Assembly: GCA_024692905.1 (NCBI GenBank)
Contig: JAILLY010000092.1
Coordinates: forward strand, 1-64,000
Origin: Lachnospiraceae bacterium
GTDB lineage: Bacteria > Bacillota > Clostridia > Lachnospirales > Lachnospiraceae
Length of the DNA stretch: 64,000 bases
Reading direction: 5' to 3'
Every line of letters begins with the position of its first letter. The first letter of the stretch is position 1. Under the pieces are notes generated by a model. That model searched no databases. It was not told the DNA's origin and saw only the letters and a program-made list of their open reading frames with translations. The translations under genes and the position numbers were made by a program. This document shows positions 16,405-25,691 of the stretch, in pieces.

Positions 16405-18051
16405 ATGAAAACACTTATAGTAATACCCGCAAGGGGAGGATCCAAGAGGATACCGCGCAAGAACGTACGGATAATGTGCGGCAAGCCTCTGATCGTTTAT
16501 TCGATCGAAAACGCGAAGGCGCTTAAGGAATATATGGATGTGGATGTTGCGGTATCCACGGATGACGAGGAACTCGGAGGCATAGTAAGAAAGCGCGGAG
16601 TTGAGGTTATCGCAAGGCCGAAGGAACTTGCCACCGATTCGGTGACTCTCGATCCCGTCATCTATCATGCCGTCAGATACATGGAGGAGAAGAAGGGATG
16701 CAGATATGACACGGTCATAACGATGCAGTGCACATCCCCCACGCTTAAGCTTGCGACAATAAAGAAGGCACTTGAGTTTTTTGAAGCTTCCGAATGGGAT
16801 ACGGTAATAAGCGCTATGAACAAGCCGCATCTTTCATGGGGACTCCATGACGGACGAATCACCAAGAACTACGAGAAGCGGCTTAATTCACAGGAGCTCC
16901 CGCCCAATTATCTTGAGACGGGCGGTTTCCTCATAACGAGACGTGAATGCGTAAGCGAAACAGGGCGCATAGGAGAAAAAGTCAATATATTCGAGATACC
17001 CGAAGACGAGGCCGTTGATATCGATACATACTCGGACTGGGTGCTCTGTGAGAACATCTTAAGGCGCAGGAAGATCATGTTCCGCACCGTCGGAAAGATG
17101 CAGCTGGGGATGGGCCATATTTACAGATGCCTTACGCTCGCATACAAGCTTACCGGACATGATATAGTATTCGTCACGGATAAGGACAGCGATATCGGTA
17201 TAGACAAGATAAGGGAATCGAACTTCCCGCTCATCGTTATAAAGGATGAGGATGATTTTGAAAATGTCCTTAAAAAGGAAAAGCCCGATATCCTTGTGAA
17301 CGATATATTGGACACTTCCCTTGAGTATATGACTATGGTGAACAGGTATGCGGGAAGAGTCGTCAACTTTGAAGATGTCGGCCCGGGTGCCAAGTATGCC
17401 GATGCGGTCATAAACGCACTTTATGAAAAGGGCGAGAAGCTGCATAACGAGTATTACGGATCGAAGTATTTCTGCATAAGGGATGAATTCCTTGAAGAGG
17501 AGCCCTCGGAGTTTTCCGAGGAAGTAAGGAACATAATAGTGATCTTCGGAGGAGCCGATCCGTCAGACCTTACCGGAAGGCTGTATAAGGTGGCGGGAGA
17601 GCTGCATAAGGAATTCCCCGGGATAAATTTCCATTTCCTTGTGGGGTTTGCCTACGGCCATAAGGACAGGATCGTTACGATCGAGGAAGATAAGATATTC
17701 GTGCATATAGATGCAAAGAGAGTCAGCGCATACATGAACATGGCGGACCTTGCGGTAACTTCGCAGGGCCGTACCGTATTCGAACTTGCGAGCATGGGAG
17801 TTCCGGCGGTGGTACTTGCACAGAACGAGCGTGAGGCGGAGCATGTTTTCGCGGGTATCCAGAACGGTTTCATCAATCTCGGTATAGGCAGGGAGCAGGA
17901 TGATTCCACTATCATATCCACGATAAGATGGCTCATAATGACGCCCAACGTGCGTTCCGAGATGCGCAGGCTCCAGCTTACAAAGGATTTTTCCAAGGGT
18001 CAGGAAAGAGTCATACATCTTATACTCAATGACCTTGACGATGACGAATAA
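16405..18051 (+). CDS. Fused CMP-nonulosonate cytidylyltransferase and PseG-like domain
   Basis: 548 residues in two parts. Residues 1 to about 225 are a CMP-sialate-type cytidylyltransferase with PARGGSKRIPRKN and MQCTSPT. Residues about 227-548 are a GT-B-like PseG domain: GMGHIYRCL with the catalytic-type His, a VNDIL and NFEDVGPGAKYAD region, FGGADPSD, and TSQGRTVFELASMGVP. PseG removes UDP from the diamino-trideoxy sugar before the synthase step, and the NeuA/PseF part activates the final acid with CTP. With the synthase at 8981, three steps are covered. Separate genes are the usual state. Substrate identity (pseudaminic or related) is inferred. Confidence 0.85.
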   Translation: MKTLIVIPARGGSKRIPRKNVRIMCGKPLIVYSIENAKALKEYMDVDVAVSTDDEELGGIVRKRGVEVIARPKELATDSVTLDPVIYHAVRYMEEKKGCRYDTVITMQCTSPTLKLATIKKALEFFEASEWDTVISAMNKPHLSWGLHDGRITKNYEKRLNSQELPPNYLETGGFLITRRECVSETGRIGEKVNIFEIPEDEAVDIDTYSDWVLCENILRRRKIMFRTVGKMQLGMGHIYRCLTLAYKLTGHDIVFVTDKDSDIGIDKIRESNFPLIVIKDEDDFENVLKKEKPDILVNDILDTSLEYMTMVNRYAGRVVNFEDVGPGAKYADAVINALYEKGEKLHNEYYGSKYFCIRDEFLEEEPSEFSEEVRNIIVIFGGADPSDLTGRLYKVAGELHKEFPGINFHFLVGFAYGHKDRIVTIEEDKIFVHIDAKRVSAYMNMADLAVTSQGRTVFELASMGVPAVVLAQNEREAEHVFAGIQNGFINLGIGREQDDSTIISTIRWLIMTPNVRSEMRRLQLTKDFSKGQERVIHLILNDLDDDE

Positions 18052-18079
18052 AGGTTCTTTATAAACGGAAAAGGATCAA

Positions 18080-19672
18080 ATGAAGAAGAACGATTTTCAG
18101 ATGATAGATGTCCAGAAGGAATATGAACAGGATCTTCTGGATGCCCAGATAATGTGGGAACAGCAGGAGGAGCTTGAAAGACAGGCATACTTAAGGCAGC
18201 AGGAAGAAATGATGCAGGAGGTACTCAGGCAGCAGGAGTTAAACGACCGCATGATGCGTGAGAATGCCATGATGTTTGCCGCACAAAGGCCTTCGGCCAG
18301 GGATGTGACCGCAGTATCGTTAAACGGGAATATGGACAATACCTTCGCGGGAAACGCGATACCTCAGGATCCCATAATACCGAGGCAGGTATATGATTCT
18401 CATTTATCCCAGAGCGCCACGGCGATGAACGTGTTAAGCGGGCGCAGGGTCCTGCTCGTAAACACAGTATGCGGGACGGGAAGCGTGGGCAGGCTTATGA
18501 CGGGACTGTACCACTCCCTTGAGGATTACGGTTATGAATGTCTTGCCGCATTCGGAAGGGATGAAGCTCCGGAGGATGTGCGCGGTTACAGGATCGGCAC
18601 CGATATGGATATGTATGTCCACGGCGCGATGAGCAGGCTTTATGACAGGCACGGATTCTATTCGCTTAAGGCAACGCAGGACTTTGTGTCCATGATAAAG
18701 GAATACGATCCGGACATAATCCACCTGCATAACGTACACGGATATTATCTCAATCTTGAGGTCCTATTTTCGTACCTTAAGAAGTGCGGAAAGAAGATCA
18801 TATGGACGCTGCATGACTGCTGGAGCTTTACCGGACACTGCAGCCATTTTGAATACATAGGATGCACCAAATGGATGAACGGATGCTTCAAATGCGAGCA
18901 GTTAAGGGAGTATCCGAAGTCCTTCGGAGTCGATAATTCCGCACGGAATTATGAAGATAAGAAGAGGCTGTTTACGGGGATCGACAACCTGACCCTGGTG
19001 ACGCCTTCCGAGTGGCTTAAGGATAAGGTACAGCAGTCGTTCCTTAAGGAATACCCGGTGACCGTGGTACCGACAGGGATAGACCTTACGCAGTTCTATC
19101 CCCGCGAGGAGCGGATGTCGGAGGATAACCTTATCTACAGGATCAAGAATCACCTGTCACTAAGGAACAAGGTGATCCTTCTGGGGGTGGCCAACCCGTG
19201 GAGGGACCGTAAGGGTCTTGTCCAGTTTAAGATGCTCGCAAAGACCTTAGGAGACAGATATGCGATAATCCTTGTCGGATTAAACGAGAAGCAGATAAAG
19301 GAGCTTCCCGATAACATAATAGGTTTAAGCAGGACCGACAGCATCGATGAGCTTGCCGCACTTTATTCGATGGCAGACATATATGTGAACCTTACGCTTG
19401 AGGATACTTTCCCGACGACCAATATCGAGGCTCTTGCCTGCGGAACGCCGGTCATCACCTATAAGGCGGGAGGAAGTCCCGAGAGCATCGATGAAACCTG
19501 CGGTGAGGCTGTCGACCGCAACAGCATACAGGGCGTGGTCGCAGCGATAGATAAGATACAGTCGTTAAAGGGCGAATGCTACACCGTACAGATGTGCTTA
19601 AGAAGAGCCCAGCTGTACAGCAAGGAATACAGGTTCCTTGAATATATACAGAACGTGTACGAAGCACTGTGA
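18080..19672 (+). CDS. GT4 glycosyltransferase with Gln/Glu-rich coiled-coil N-terminus
   Basis: 530 residues. Residues about 120-530 form a GT-B glycosyltransferase of the group-1 type, with CGTGSVGRLM, HLHNVHGYYLN, TLHDCWSFTGHC, a PTGIDLTQFYP linker and DTFPTTNIEALACGTPV (EX7E). The first about 115 residues are unlike the family: they are rich in Gln, Glu and Met (QEELERQ, LRQQEEMMQ) and should form a coiled coil, then a Pro/Ser-containing spacer. The start has AAAAGGA 5 nt upstream, so the extension is real. It may oligomerise or tether the enzyme. Cys-rich HCSHFEYIGC-type residues near 255-275 are shared by some family members. Confidence 0.88.
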   Translation: MKKNDFQMIDVQKEYEQDLLDAQIMWEQQEELERQAYLRQQEEMMQEVLRQQELNDRMMRENAMMFAAQRPSARDVTAVSLNGNMDNTFAGNAIPQDPIIPRQVYDSHLSQSATAMNVLSGRRVLLVNTVCGTGSVGRLMTGLYHSLEDYGYECLAAFGRDEAPEDVRGYRIGTDMDMYVHGAMSRLYDRHGFYSLKATQDFVSMIKEYDPDIIHLHNVHGYYLNLEVLFSYLKKCGKKIIWTLHDCWSFTGHCSHFEYIGCTKWMNGCFKCEQLREYPKSFGVDNSARNYEDKKRLFTGIDNLTLVTPSEWLKDKVQQSFLKEYPVTVVPTGIDLTQFYPREERMSEDNLIYRIKNHLSLRNKVILLGVANPWRDRKGLVQFKMLAKTLGDRYAIILVGLNEKQIKELPDNIIGLSRTDSIDELAALYSMADIYVNLTLEDTFPTTNIEALACGTPVITYKAGGSPESIDETCGEAVDRNSIQGVVAAIDKIQSLKGECYTVQMCLRRAQLYSKEYRFLEYIQNVYEAL

Positions 19673-19687
19673 GGCAAAGGGCCGGAT

Positions 19688-21028
19688 ATGGAAATGATAA
19701 GGAAATTCCAGAACAGCATAATATCCGTGATGAAGATCTTAATGTATGCCGCGGCCTTTGCGACCTTTTTTCTGATGTTTTCGATAGATAACCGCGAGAT
19801 AATCGCTTTATCGAGGACTGCCGCGGTAACTCTTTCGACTTATGTCATAATACTTTTTCTGCTCTCCGGTACCTACGGGAGCTTTGATGTGGGCAAGAAG
19901 AAGGATAAGGACATACTGTTCTCCCTTATGATCTCGGGAGTGCTCACCGACCTTATCACGTATTTCGAGCTTACGATAATGAAGACCAATGAGGCGAACA
20001 ATACGAGGTTTAAGCTTGAGAACATAGGCATCCTTGTTTCCGTTATACTTATCCAGTTTGTTATATATCTGGTGTTCGTGAAGCTTGGAAGCGGGTTTTA
20101 CTTTAAGTTAAACAGCGCCGAGAAATGCCTCATCATTGCCGATGACGTAAGCAGTGCCGGATGTGTGGAAAGGGCACTGAATGATTTTTCCAAAAGATAT
20201 ATGGTCACGGAAGTGGTGGAATACAAGGCCCCGGACCTTAAGGAACGGATAGTGGGCGCAGATACGGTGGTCCTTTACGATGTACCGGTTGATGTGCGCA
20301 AGGAAGTCATCGACTGGTGCTACCAGAACTTAAAGAATATCTATTTCACCCCGAATGTTGCCGATATCATAGAACACTCATCGCAGCAGACGGTGATAGA
20401 CGATATTCCGTTTTATACCTGGCAGTTCCATCTTATAAGCTTTGAGCAGAGGATATTAAAACGCCTGACCGATCTGATCGTTTCGGTCATACTGCTCATC
20501 TTGACAAGTCCCGTTCTCCTTGTGAGCGCGGTCTGTATCAAAAGGAACGACGGAGGGAAGGTACTTTTCAAACAGAAGAGGGCGACCGCAAACGGCAGGG
20601 TCTTTGAGATATACAAGTTCCGCACGATGAAGGAAAACGTGGAGAACAGATCCGTTAAGAAGGATGATGAGAGGATCACGTCCGTCGGAAAGGTGCTGCG
20701 CAGATACCGCATTGATGAACTGCCGCAGCTTATAAACATAGTAAAGGGCGATATGAGCCTTGTGGGACCCCGGCCGGAGATGCTTGAGAATGTTGAGGAT
20801 TATACAAGGGAGCTCCCGGAATTCCGTTACAGGCTCAGGATGAAGGCAGGCCTTACGGGCTATGCCCAGATATTCGGAAAATACAATACAAGCTCGAAGG
20901 ATAAGCTGATGCTGGATCTTATGTATATCGAAAACTATACGTTCTTTACGGATATCCGGCTGCTGTTCCAGACCGTGCTTGTGCTTTTCAAGGCAGAAGA
21001 ATCAACGGAGGCATTCGGTGAACGATAG
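19688..21028 (+). CDS. Initiating phosphoglycosyltransferase (WcaJ/WbaP family)
   Basis: 446 residues. Four to five hydrophobic segments occupy about 10-140, then a Rossmann-like central part, then the bacterial sugar transferase domain (about 255-446) with KRTAN-like loop, FEIYKFRTM, DELPQLINIVKGDMSLVGPRPE and LTGYAQIFGKY. Such enzymes transfer a sugar-1-phosphate from a nucleotide sugar to undecaprenyl phosphate to start a repeat unit. The first sugar is not readable from sequence. The stop overlaps the next gene's GTG start region by 11 nt. A second family member begins at 63377. Confidence 0.92.
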   Translation: MEMIRKFQNSIISVMKILMYAAAFATFFLMFSIDNREIIALSRTAAVTLSTYVIILFLLSGTYGSFDVGKKKDKDILFSLMISGVLTDLITYFELTIMKTNEANNTRFKLENIGILVSVILIQFVIYLVFVKLGSGFYFKLNSAEKCLIIADDVSSAGCVERALNDFSKRYMVTEVVEYKAPDLKERIVGADTVVLYDVPVDVRKEVIDWCYQNLKNIYFTPNVADIIEHSSQQTVIDDIPFYTWQFHLISFEQRILKRLTDLIVSVILLILTSPVLLVSAVCIKRNDGGKVLFKQKRATANGRVFEIYKFRTMKENVENRSVKKDDERITSVGKVLRRYRIDELPQLINIVKGDMSLVGPRPEMLENVEDYTRELPEFRYRLRMKAGLTGYAQIFGKYNTSSKDKLMLDLMYIENYTFFTDIRLLFQTVLVLFKAEESTEAFGER

Positions 21029-21764
21029 GGCGGGCGTATCCGTGATAACGGTTGCATATAACAGTGAGCAGACTATAAAGAGGACGATAGAATCGGTTCT
21101 TTCCCAGACCGTATTTCCGCTTGAATATATAATAATTGACGGAGGTTCGTCGGACGAGACCGTAAGCATCGCCGAAAGCTACAGGGACAGGTTTGGTGAA
21201 TGCAGCGTAAGATACGTGATCGTTTCCGAAAAGGATGAAGGTATATATGACGCGATGAATAAAGGGATCGCGCTTGCAAAGGGTGATATCATCGGGATAA
21301 TAAACTCGGATGACTGGTATGAACCCTGTGCGGTCAAGACCGTAACGGATACCTACAGTGAGGAACCCTTTGATATCTTTTATGCCGACCTTAAGATGCA
21401 TATGCCCTCGGGCGGAACGTTCATAAAGCATGCAAGGAACAGAAGATACGCGACCTCGAGGGACTGGAACCATCCCACGACCTTTATAACGAGGGAGGTT
21501 TACGGGAAATATAAATACAGGAACAGGACGATACATGACGATTACGATCTTATACTGAGGCTTAAAAAGGCCGGGATGAAGACGGTCATAAGGAATGTTG
21601 TACTGGCTGACTTTATGATGAACGGAACGTCCCATAAGAGAAGCCTTAAGAATGCACTCTCAAGGACCGGGATCAAGTACGGGATCTACCGTGAAAACGG
21701 ATATCCGCCGTTTTATTTTTTCGAATGCTTTTTTGTTGAATTGGCAAAATTGCTGATCGGGTGA
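21018..21764 (+). CDS. GT2 family glycosyltransferase, GTG start
   Basis: 248 residues from GTG 21018, selected because CGGAGG lies 5-7 nt upstream and the family start (AGVSVITVAYNSEQT) follows at once; an in-frame ATG at 20979 lies deep in the previous gene and lacks a ribosome site. GT-A motifs: IDGGSSDETV, YDAMNKGIALAKGDIIGIINSDDWY (DxD region) and WNHPTTF. It resembles the WcaA/Colanic-type GT2 enzymes that transfer one sugar in the cytoplasm. It overlaps the initiating transferase gene by 11 nt. Confidence 0.88.
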   Translation: MNDRAGVSVITVAYNSEQTIKRTIESVLSQTVFPLEYIIIDGGSSDETVSIAESYRDRFGECSVRYVIVSEKDEGIYDAMNKGIALAKGDIIGIINSDDWYEPCAVKTVTDTYSEEPFDIFYADLKMHMPSGGTFIKHARNRRYATSRDWNHPTTFITREVYGKYKYRNRTIHDDYDLILRLKKAGMKTVIRNVVLADFMMNGTSHKRSLKNALSRTGIKYGIYRENGYPPFYFFECFFVELAKLLIG

Positions 21765-21768
21765 ATGT

Positions 21769-22965
21769 ATGGAGATAAAAACACTTACTTTCTTTTCAAA
21801 CTATTACAATCATCATCAGAAGGCGTTGTGTGATGAATGGTATTCCATTCTCGGTGACGGCTTTACCTTCGTTGAGACCGAACCGATCGAAGGCTTCCGG
21901 GCAACGATGGGATGGGGCAAGGAAGAGGTCCCGCCGTATGTGTTAAGGACCTATCTTAACAAGGAAAACAGGAACAGGGCTTTCAAGCTGGCACTTGAGA
22001 GCGACCTTGTCATAATGGGAACGGCTCCCGAAGAATTTATCGAGGAACGTATAAAACAAAATAAGATAATATTCAGATATTCCGAGCGCCCGCTTAAGGA
22101 AGGCTTCATCAAGTTCTTTATCCCAAGGCTCACAAAGAAGTACCTTCATCTCCATGTAAGGAACAGGCGCAAGAAGATATATGTCCTTGCGGCCAGTGCA
22201 TATACCGCATGGGATTTCAGGAAGATGTTCAACAGTTATCCCGGCAAGTGCTACAAATTCGGATATTTTCCGGAGCACAGGGAATATGATGTTAAGAAGC
22301 TCATGGATATGAAGGAGATCACGGCCGACCGTGAGACCGGTGACCCCGATATGCCCACGATACTGTGGGAGGGAAGGATGTTAAGGCTTAAGCGTCCCGA
22401 CCTTCTTATAAAGGCCGCCGCGATCTTAAGGGAAAAGGGATATGATTTCAGGCTTACCTTCATAGGAGAGGGCAAGGAGAGAAAAAAGATCCAAGTTCTG
22501 GCAAAAATGCACGGTTTATCGGACATTACCAAATTCATGGATTTTTTGAGCCCGCCCGAGGCAAGGGACAAGATGGCCGATGCCAAGATATATGTAATGA
22601 CATCCAATTTCCTTGAAGGCTGGGGGTCCGTTATCTATGAGGCGCTTAATGCGGGATGCGCCGTGGTAGCCTCGCATGCTCCCGGAGCAACGCCCTGGCT
22701 TGTCAAAAACGGAAAGACGGGACTCGTATTCCGGAGCGGAGATGTTTTTTCGCTTGCGGACCAGCTTGAGAAGCTGTTAAGAAATCCTGATCTGTGTGTT
22801 AAATACGGAACGGCCGCCTATGAGCAGATGTCGAGGCTGTGGAATCCGAAGGTGGCCGCTGCGAATGTACTGACTCTTGCGGATGATCTGTCGGAAGGCA
22901 GAAGGAGCAGCATCAAGGAAGGCCCATGCTCCGTCGCAAGGATATTAAGGAATGACTGGTACTGA
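21769..22965 (+). CDS. GT4 family glycosyltransferase
   Basis: 398 residues, GT-B fold. It opens with TLTFFSNYYNHHQKALCDEW, a start shared by a clade of group-1 transferases. The C-terminal half carries ILWEGRMLRLKRPDLLIKAA, LTFIGEGKERKKI and NFLEGWGSVIYEALNAGCAVV, which includes the EX7E catalytic/donor motif. A retaining transfer to the lipid-linked intermediate is expected. It lies 4 nt after the preceding GT2 gene and 2 nt before another GT4 gene, so these are one operon. Confidence 0.88.
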   Translation: MEIKTLTFFSNYYNHHQKALCDEWYSILGDGFTFVETEPIEGFRATMGWGKEEVPPYVLRTYLNKENRNRAFKLALESDLVIMGTAPEEFIEERIKQNKIIFRYSERPLKEGFIKFFIPRLTKKYLHLHVRNRRKKIYVLAASAYTAWDFRKMFNSYPGKCYKFGYFPEHREYDVKKLMDMKEITADRETGDPDMPTILWEGRMLRLKRPDLLIKAAAILREKGYDFRLTFIGEGKERKKIQVLAKMHGLSDITKFMDFLSPPEARDKMADAKIYVMTSNFLEGWGSVIYEALNAGCAVVASHAPGATPWLVKNGKTGLVFRSGDVFSLADQLEKLLRNPDLCVKYGTAAYEQMSRLWNPKVAAANVLTLADDLSEGRRSSIKEGPCSVARILRNDWY

Positions 22966-22967
22966 TC

Positions 22968-24137
22968 ATGAAGATACTGTTTCTGCTTGAATATCCCATA
23001 GATCTGCCCGGCGGGGGACAGCTGTCCACATGGACGCTGTGCGACGGACTTGTGAAGCACGGATTTGAACCCGTCGTTGCCTGCCCGTCGCTGCTTACGA
23101 AAAAGAAGTCTGACTTTGCCTTTAAGATAGCCGAATACCGTTCGGACGAAAACAGGGAGCGCAGCCGCAGTGCAAGGGTCTTGAACTTTGTAAAAAGGAT
23201 CGGGTCGTTCTTCCGTATCATAAGAAGCGAGAAGCCCGACCTTATCCATGTGTCGATGTCCGAATCGCTCATAACTTTCGGGTTTTTAAGATGCCTCGGT
23301 TTTTTTAAGGATATCCCCTTTGTCTATACCGACAGGGGACTGGCATACGGATACCGCCGTCATTCCCTTGCGTGTATAAAGGCGACGCTTAAGAGGGCAT
23401 CGGGAATGATATGTACCACGCAGTTCAATAAGGATCTGTGGCTTGAAAAGAAGGTACAGGTACCGGTAACCGTTATACCGAATACGATAAGCGGCGCTTT
23501 TGATATATATGACGGTAACATGCGGGAGATCATGCGGAAAAAGGCCGGTATCGGTGAGGATGATCTCGTCATCGGATTTGCCGGGAGGATCTCCGAGGAA
23601 AAGGACTGGGATTTTGCGCCCGTTCTCGTGAAGGCGCTTAAGGATGAGGGTATCCGTTTTAAGGTCGCCCTCGTCATTTCCGTATATGAGGATCAGGACA
23701 ACGCGATAGTGGATTCCGTAAAGGGCGGGATCGTATCCTCGATAGGGGAGGAGAACCTTATCTACATGCAGGATCTTTCCCAGAAAGATATCGCGGATTA
23801 CTACTACATGGTCGACGTGTTCGTGATGACTTCGATGTTTGAATCTTTCGGCAAGGCTGCGGTTGAGGCGATGAGCAGGAAATGCTGCGTGGTATCGACG
23901 GCCGTGGGAGGCCTGCCCGAGGTGATCGGCAAGGAGGAAAACCTCTATACGAAGGATACGGTCGATAAGTTTGTCTCACGCATAAAGAAACTGAGTGAGG
24001 ACAGGGCGGAGCTTGATGCCGACCGCGAATTCTTCTATAACCGTTACAGGAACCTGTATACGAAGGAGAATCACGTTATGCGGCATGTGGAGCTATATAC
24101 GAAGATCGCCGGACCGGCAAAGACCGGTGATCGTTAA
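22968..24137 (+). CDS. GT4 family glycosyltransferase
   Basis: 389 residues, GT-B fold. It starts with KILFLLEYPIDLPGGGQLST, has LIHVSMSES in the N-terminal domain, the linker VIPNTISGAFD, the donor-domain start FAGRISEEKDWDFAPVL, and TSMFESFGKAAVEAMSRKCCVV containing the EX7E motif. It is a conventional member with no odd features. It is tightly packed with its neighbours (2 nt after the previous gene). Confidence 0.88.
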   Translation: MKILFLLEYPIDLPGGGQLSTWTLCDGLVKHGFEPVVACPSLLTKKKSDFAFKIAEYRSDENRERSRSARVLNFVKRIGSFFRIIRSEKPDLIHVSMSESLITFGFLRCLGFFKDIPFVYTDRGLAYGYRRHSLACIKATLKRASGMICTTQFNKDLWLEKKVQVPVTVIPNTISGAFDIYDGNMREIMRKKAGIGEDDLVIGFAGRISEEKDWDFAPVLVKALKDEGIRFKVALVISVYEDQDNAIVDSVKGGIVSSIGEENLIYMQDLSQKDIADYYYMVDVFVMTSMFESFGKAAVEAMSRKCCVVSTAVGGLPEVIGKEENLYTKDTVDKFVSRIKKLSEDRAELDADREFFYNRYRNLYTKENHVMRHVELYTKIAGPAKTGDR

Positions 24138-24158
24138 TATCTGCTTAAGGAGAAGATC

Positions 24159-25256
24159 ATGGAGATACAGACCAACAGGCTTGACCGGGGATTCTATGCG
24201 CACCAGCGGGAGTTTGAAGAAGCGGCGTTAAGGGTGCTGCGTTCCGGATGGTACATTATGGGTAAGGAGCTTTCTTCGTTTGAGGAGGAATTTGCTTCAT
24301 ATATCGGAGCCCGGTACTGCGTCGGACTCGGGAACGGACTGGATGCCCTGTGGCTTGCATTCCGGATACTCGGCATAGGCAAAGGGGACGAAGTGATCGT
24401 TCAGGGCAATACCTATATCGCGAGTGTCATGGGGATAACGATAAACGGTGCAACGCCGGTATTCGTTGAGCCCGATGAGTATTTCAATATAGACGCGGAC
24501 AGGATAGAAGAGAAGATAACGGATAAAACGAAGGCGGTGCTCGTTGTTCACCTGTACGGACAGGCATCGCGGATGGATAAGATCGTTGATATATGCAAAA
24601 GACACGGCCTGCGCCTCGTGGAGGACTGTGCGCAGTCGCACGGATCCCGGTTTAAGGGCCGGGTCACCGGTACCTTCGGTGACATAGGATGTTTCTCTTT
24701 CTATCCGTCAAAGAATATCGGTGCGTTCGGAGACGGCGGTGCGATCGTCACCGATGATGAAGAGATCGCAAAGGAAATGAGGATCTACCGCAATTACGGT
24801 AGTGAAAAGCGGTATTATAACAAGGTAGTCGGTACAAATTCAAGGCTTGATGAGATACAGGCCGCACTCCTTAAGGTAAGGCTTTCACATGCAAAGGAGC
24901 TTAACGGGGAGAAGCAGAATATAGCCGAAAAATATGATAAGAACATAGATAACCCGCATATAATCCTTCCCCGCGTAAGGGAGGGGGCCGACCATATATA
25001 TCACCAGTATGTCATAAGATGCAGGGAAAGGGATAAGCTGATGGCTTATCTTAAGGACAGGGGCATATCTACGATAATCCATTATCCGATACCTCCGCAC
25101 CTGTCGCAGGCATATGAGTATCTCGGATTGAAAAAGGGCGATCTTCCGGTCACGGAAGCATGTGCGGATGAGGTGCTCAGCATACCGATGTTTAACGGTA
25201 TGACGGCGGAAGAAACGGATTATACGATAGAGGTCATAAACGGTTTCAGGCCGTAG
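24159..25256 (+). CDS. DegT/DnrJ/EryC1 sugar aminotransferase (FdtB-like)
   Basis: 365 residues of the PLP-dependent sugar aminotransferase family. Visible stretches are GNGLDALWLAFRILGIGKGDEVIVQGNTYIA (cofactor-phosphate region), VLVVHLYGQ, LVEDCAQSHGS, and FSFYPSKNIGAFGDGGAI with the PLP lysine near residue 185. RNYGSEKRYYNKVVGTNSRLDEIQAA is typical of FdtB/QdtB enzymes acting at C-3. The next gene is an FdtA-like 3,4-ketoisomerase, so together they would make dTDP-3-amino-3,6-dideoxy-D-galactose or -glucose from the RmlB product. An N-acetyltransferase is absent nearby. Confidence 0.9.
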   Translation: MEIQTNRLDRGFYAHQREFEEAALRVLRSGWYIMGKELSSFEEEFASYIGARYCVGLGNGLDALWLAFRILGIGKGDEVIVQGNTYIASVMGITINGATPVFVEPDEYFNIDADRIEEKITDKTKAVLVVHLYGQASRMDKIVDICKRHGLRLVEDCAQSHGSRFKGRVTGTFGDIGCFSFYPSKNIGAFGDGGAIVTDDEEIAKEMRIYRNYGSEKRYYNKVVGTNSRLDEIQAALLKVRLSHAKELNGEKQNIAEKYDKNIDNPHIILPRVREGADHIYHQYVIRCRERDKLMAYLKDRGISTIIHYPIPPHLSQAYEYLGLKKGDLPVTEACADEVLSIPMFNGMTAEETDYTIEVINGFRP

Positions 25257-25265
25257 AGGATGGAA

Positions 25266-25691
25266 ATGAACATAAAGGATCAGTACAGGATAATCGAATT
25301 CGGAGAATACGGTGACGAGAGAGGTAACCTCGTTGTTGCGGAATGCGGAGGCGTTGACGTGCCGTTTACCGTAAAGAGGGTATTTTATATCTACGGCAGT
25401 GATGCCACGGTCATCAGGGGCAGGCACGCAAACCGCAGAACGGAATTCGTGCTCATCAATGTTTCGGGATCGAGCAAGGTCAAGATAGACAACGGGTATG
25501 AGACGGATATTGTGGAGCTCGACCGCCCGAGGATGGGACTTTACCTTCCGGCGATGCTGTGGAAGGACATGTATGATTTTTCCCCCGATTCCGTGCTCCT
25601 CGTACTTGCGAGCGAGCATTATGACGGAAACGAATACGTCAGGGATTATGATGAGTATCTTAAGATGGTAAGACATGAGGAGAAAAAATGA
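25266..25691 (+). CDS. dTDP-4-keto-6-deoxyglucose 3,4-ketoisomerase (FdtA/QdtA-like)
   Basis: About 141 residues of the WxcM/FdtA cupin fold. The core FTVKRVFYIYG, RGRHANRRTEFVLINVSGS, VELDRPRMGLYLPAMLWKDM and VLLVLASEHYD match the family, including the His in RGRHANR. It isomerises the keto group of dTDP-4-keto-6-deoxyglucose from C-4 to C-3 before transamination. ATG 25266 is preferred: the GAGG ribosome site is 7 nt upstream of it but abuts ATG 25260, which is the alternative start two codons earlier. It sits directly after the matching aminotransferase gene. Confidence 0.88.
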   Translation: MNIKDQYRIIEFGEYGDERGNLVVAECGGVDVPFTVKRVFYIYGSDATVIRGRHANRRTEFVLINVSGSSKVKIDNGYETDIVELDRPRMGLYLPAMLWKDMYDFSPDSVLLVLASEHYDGNEYVRDYDEYLKMVRHEEKK

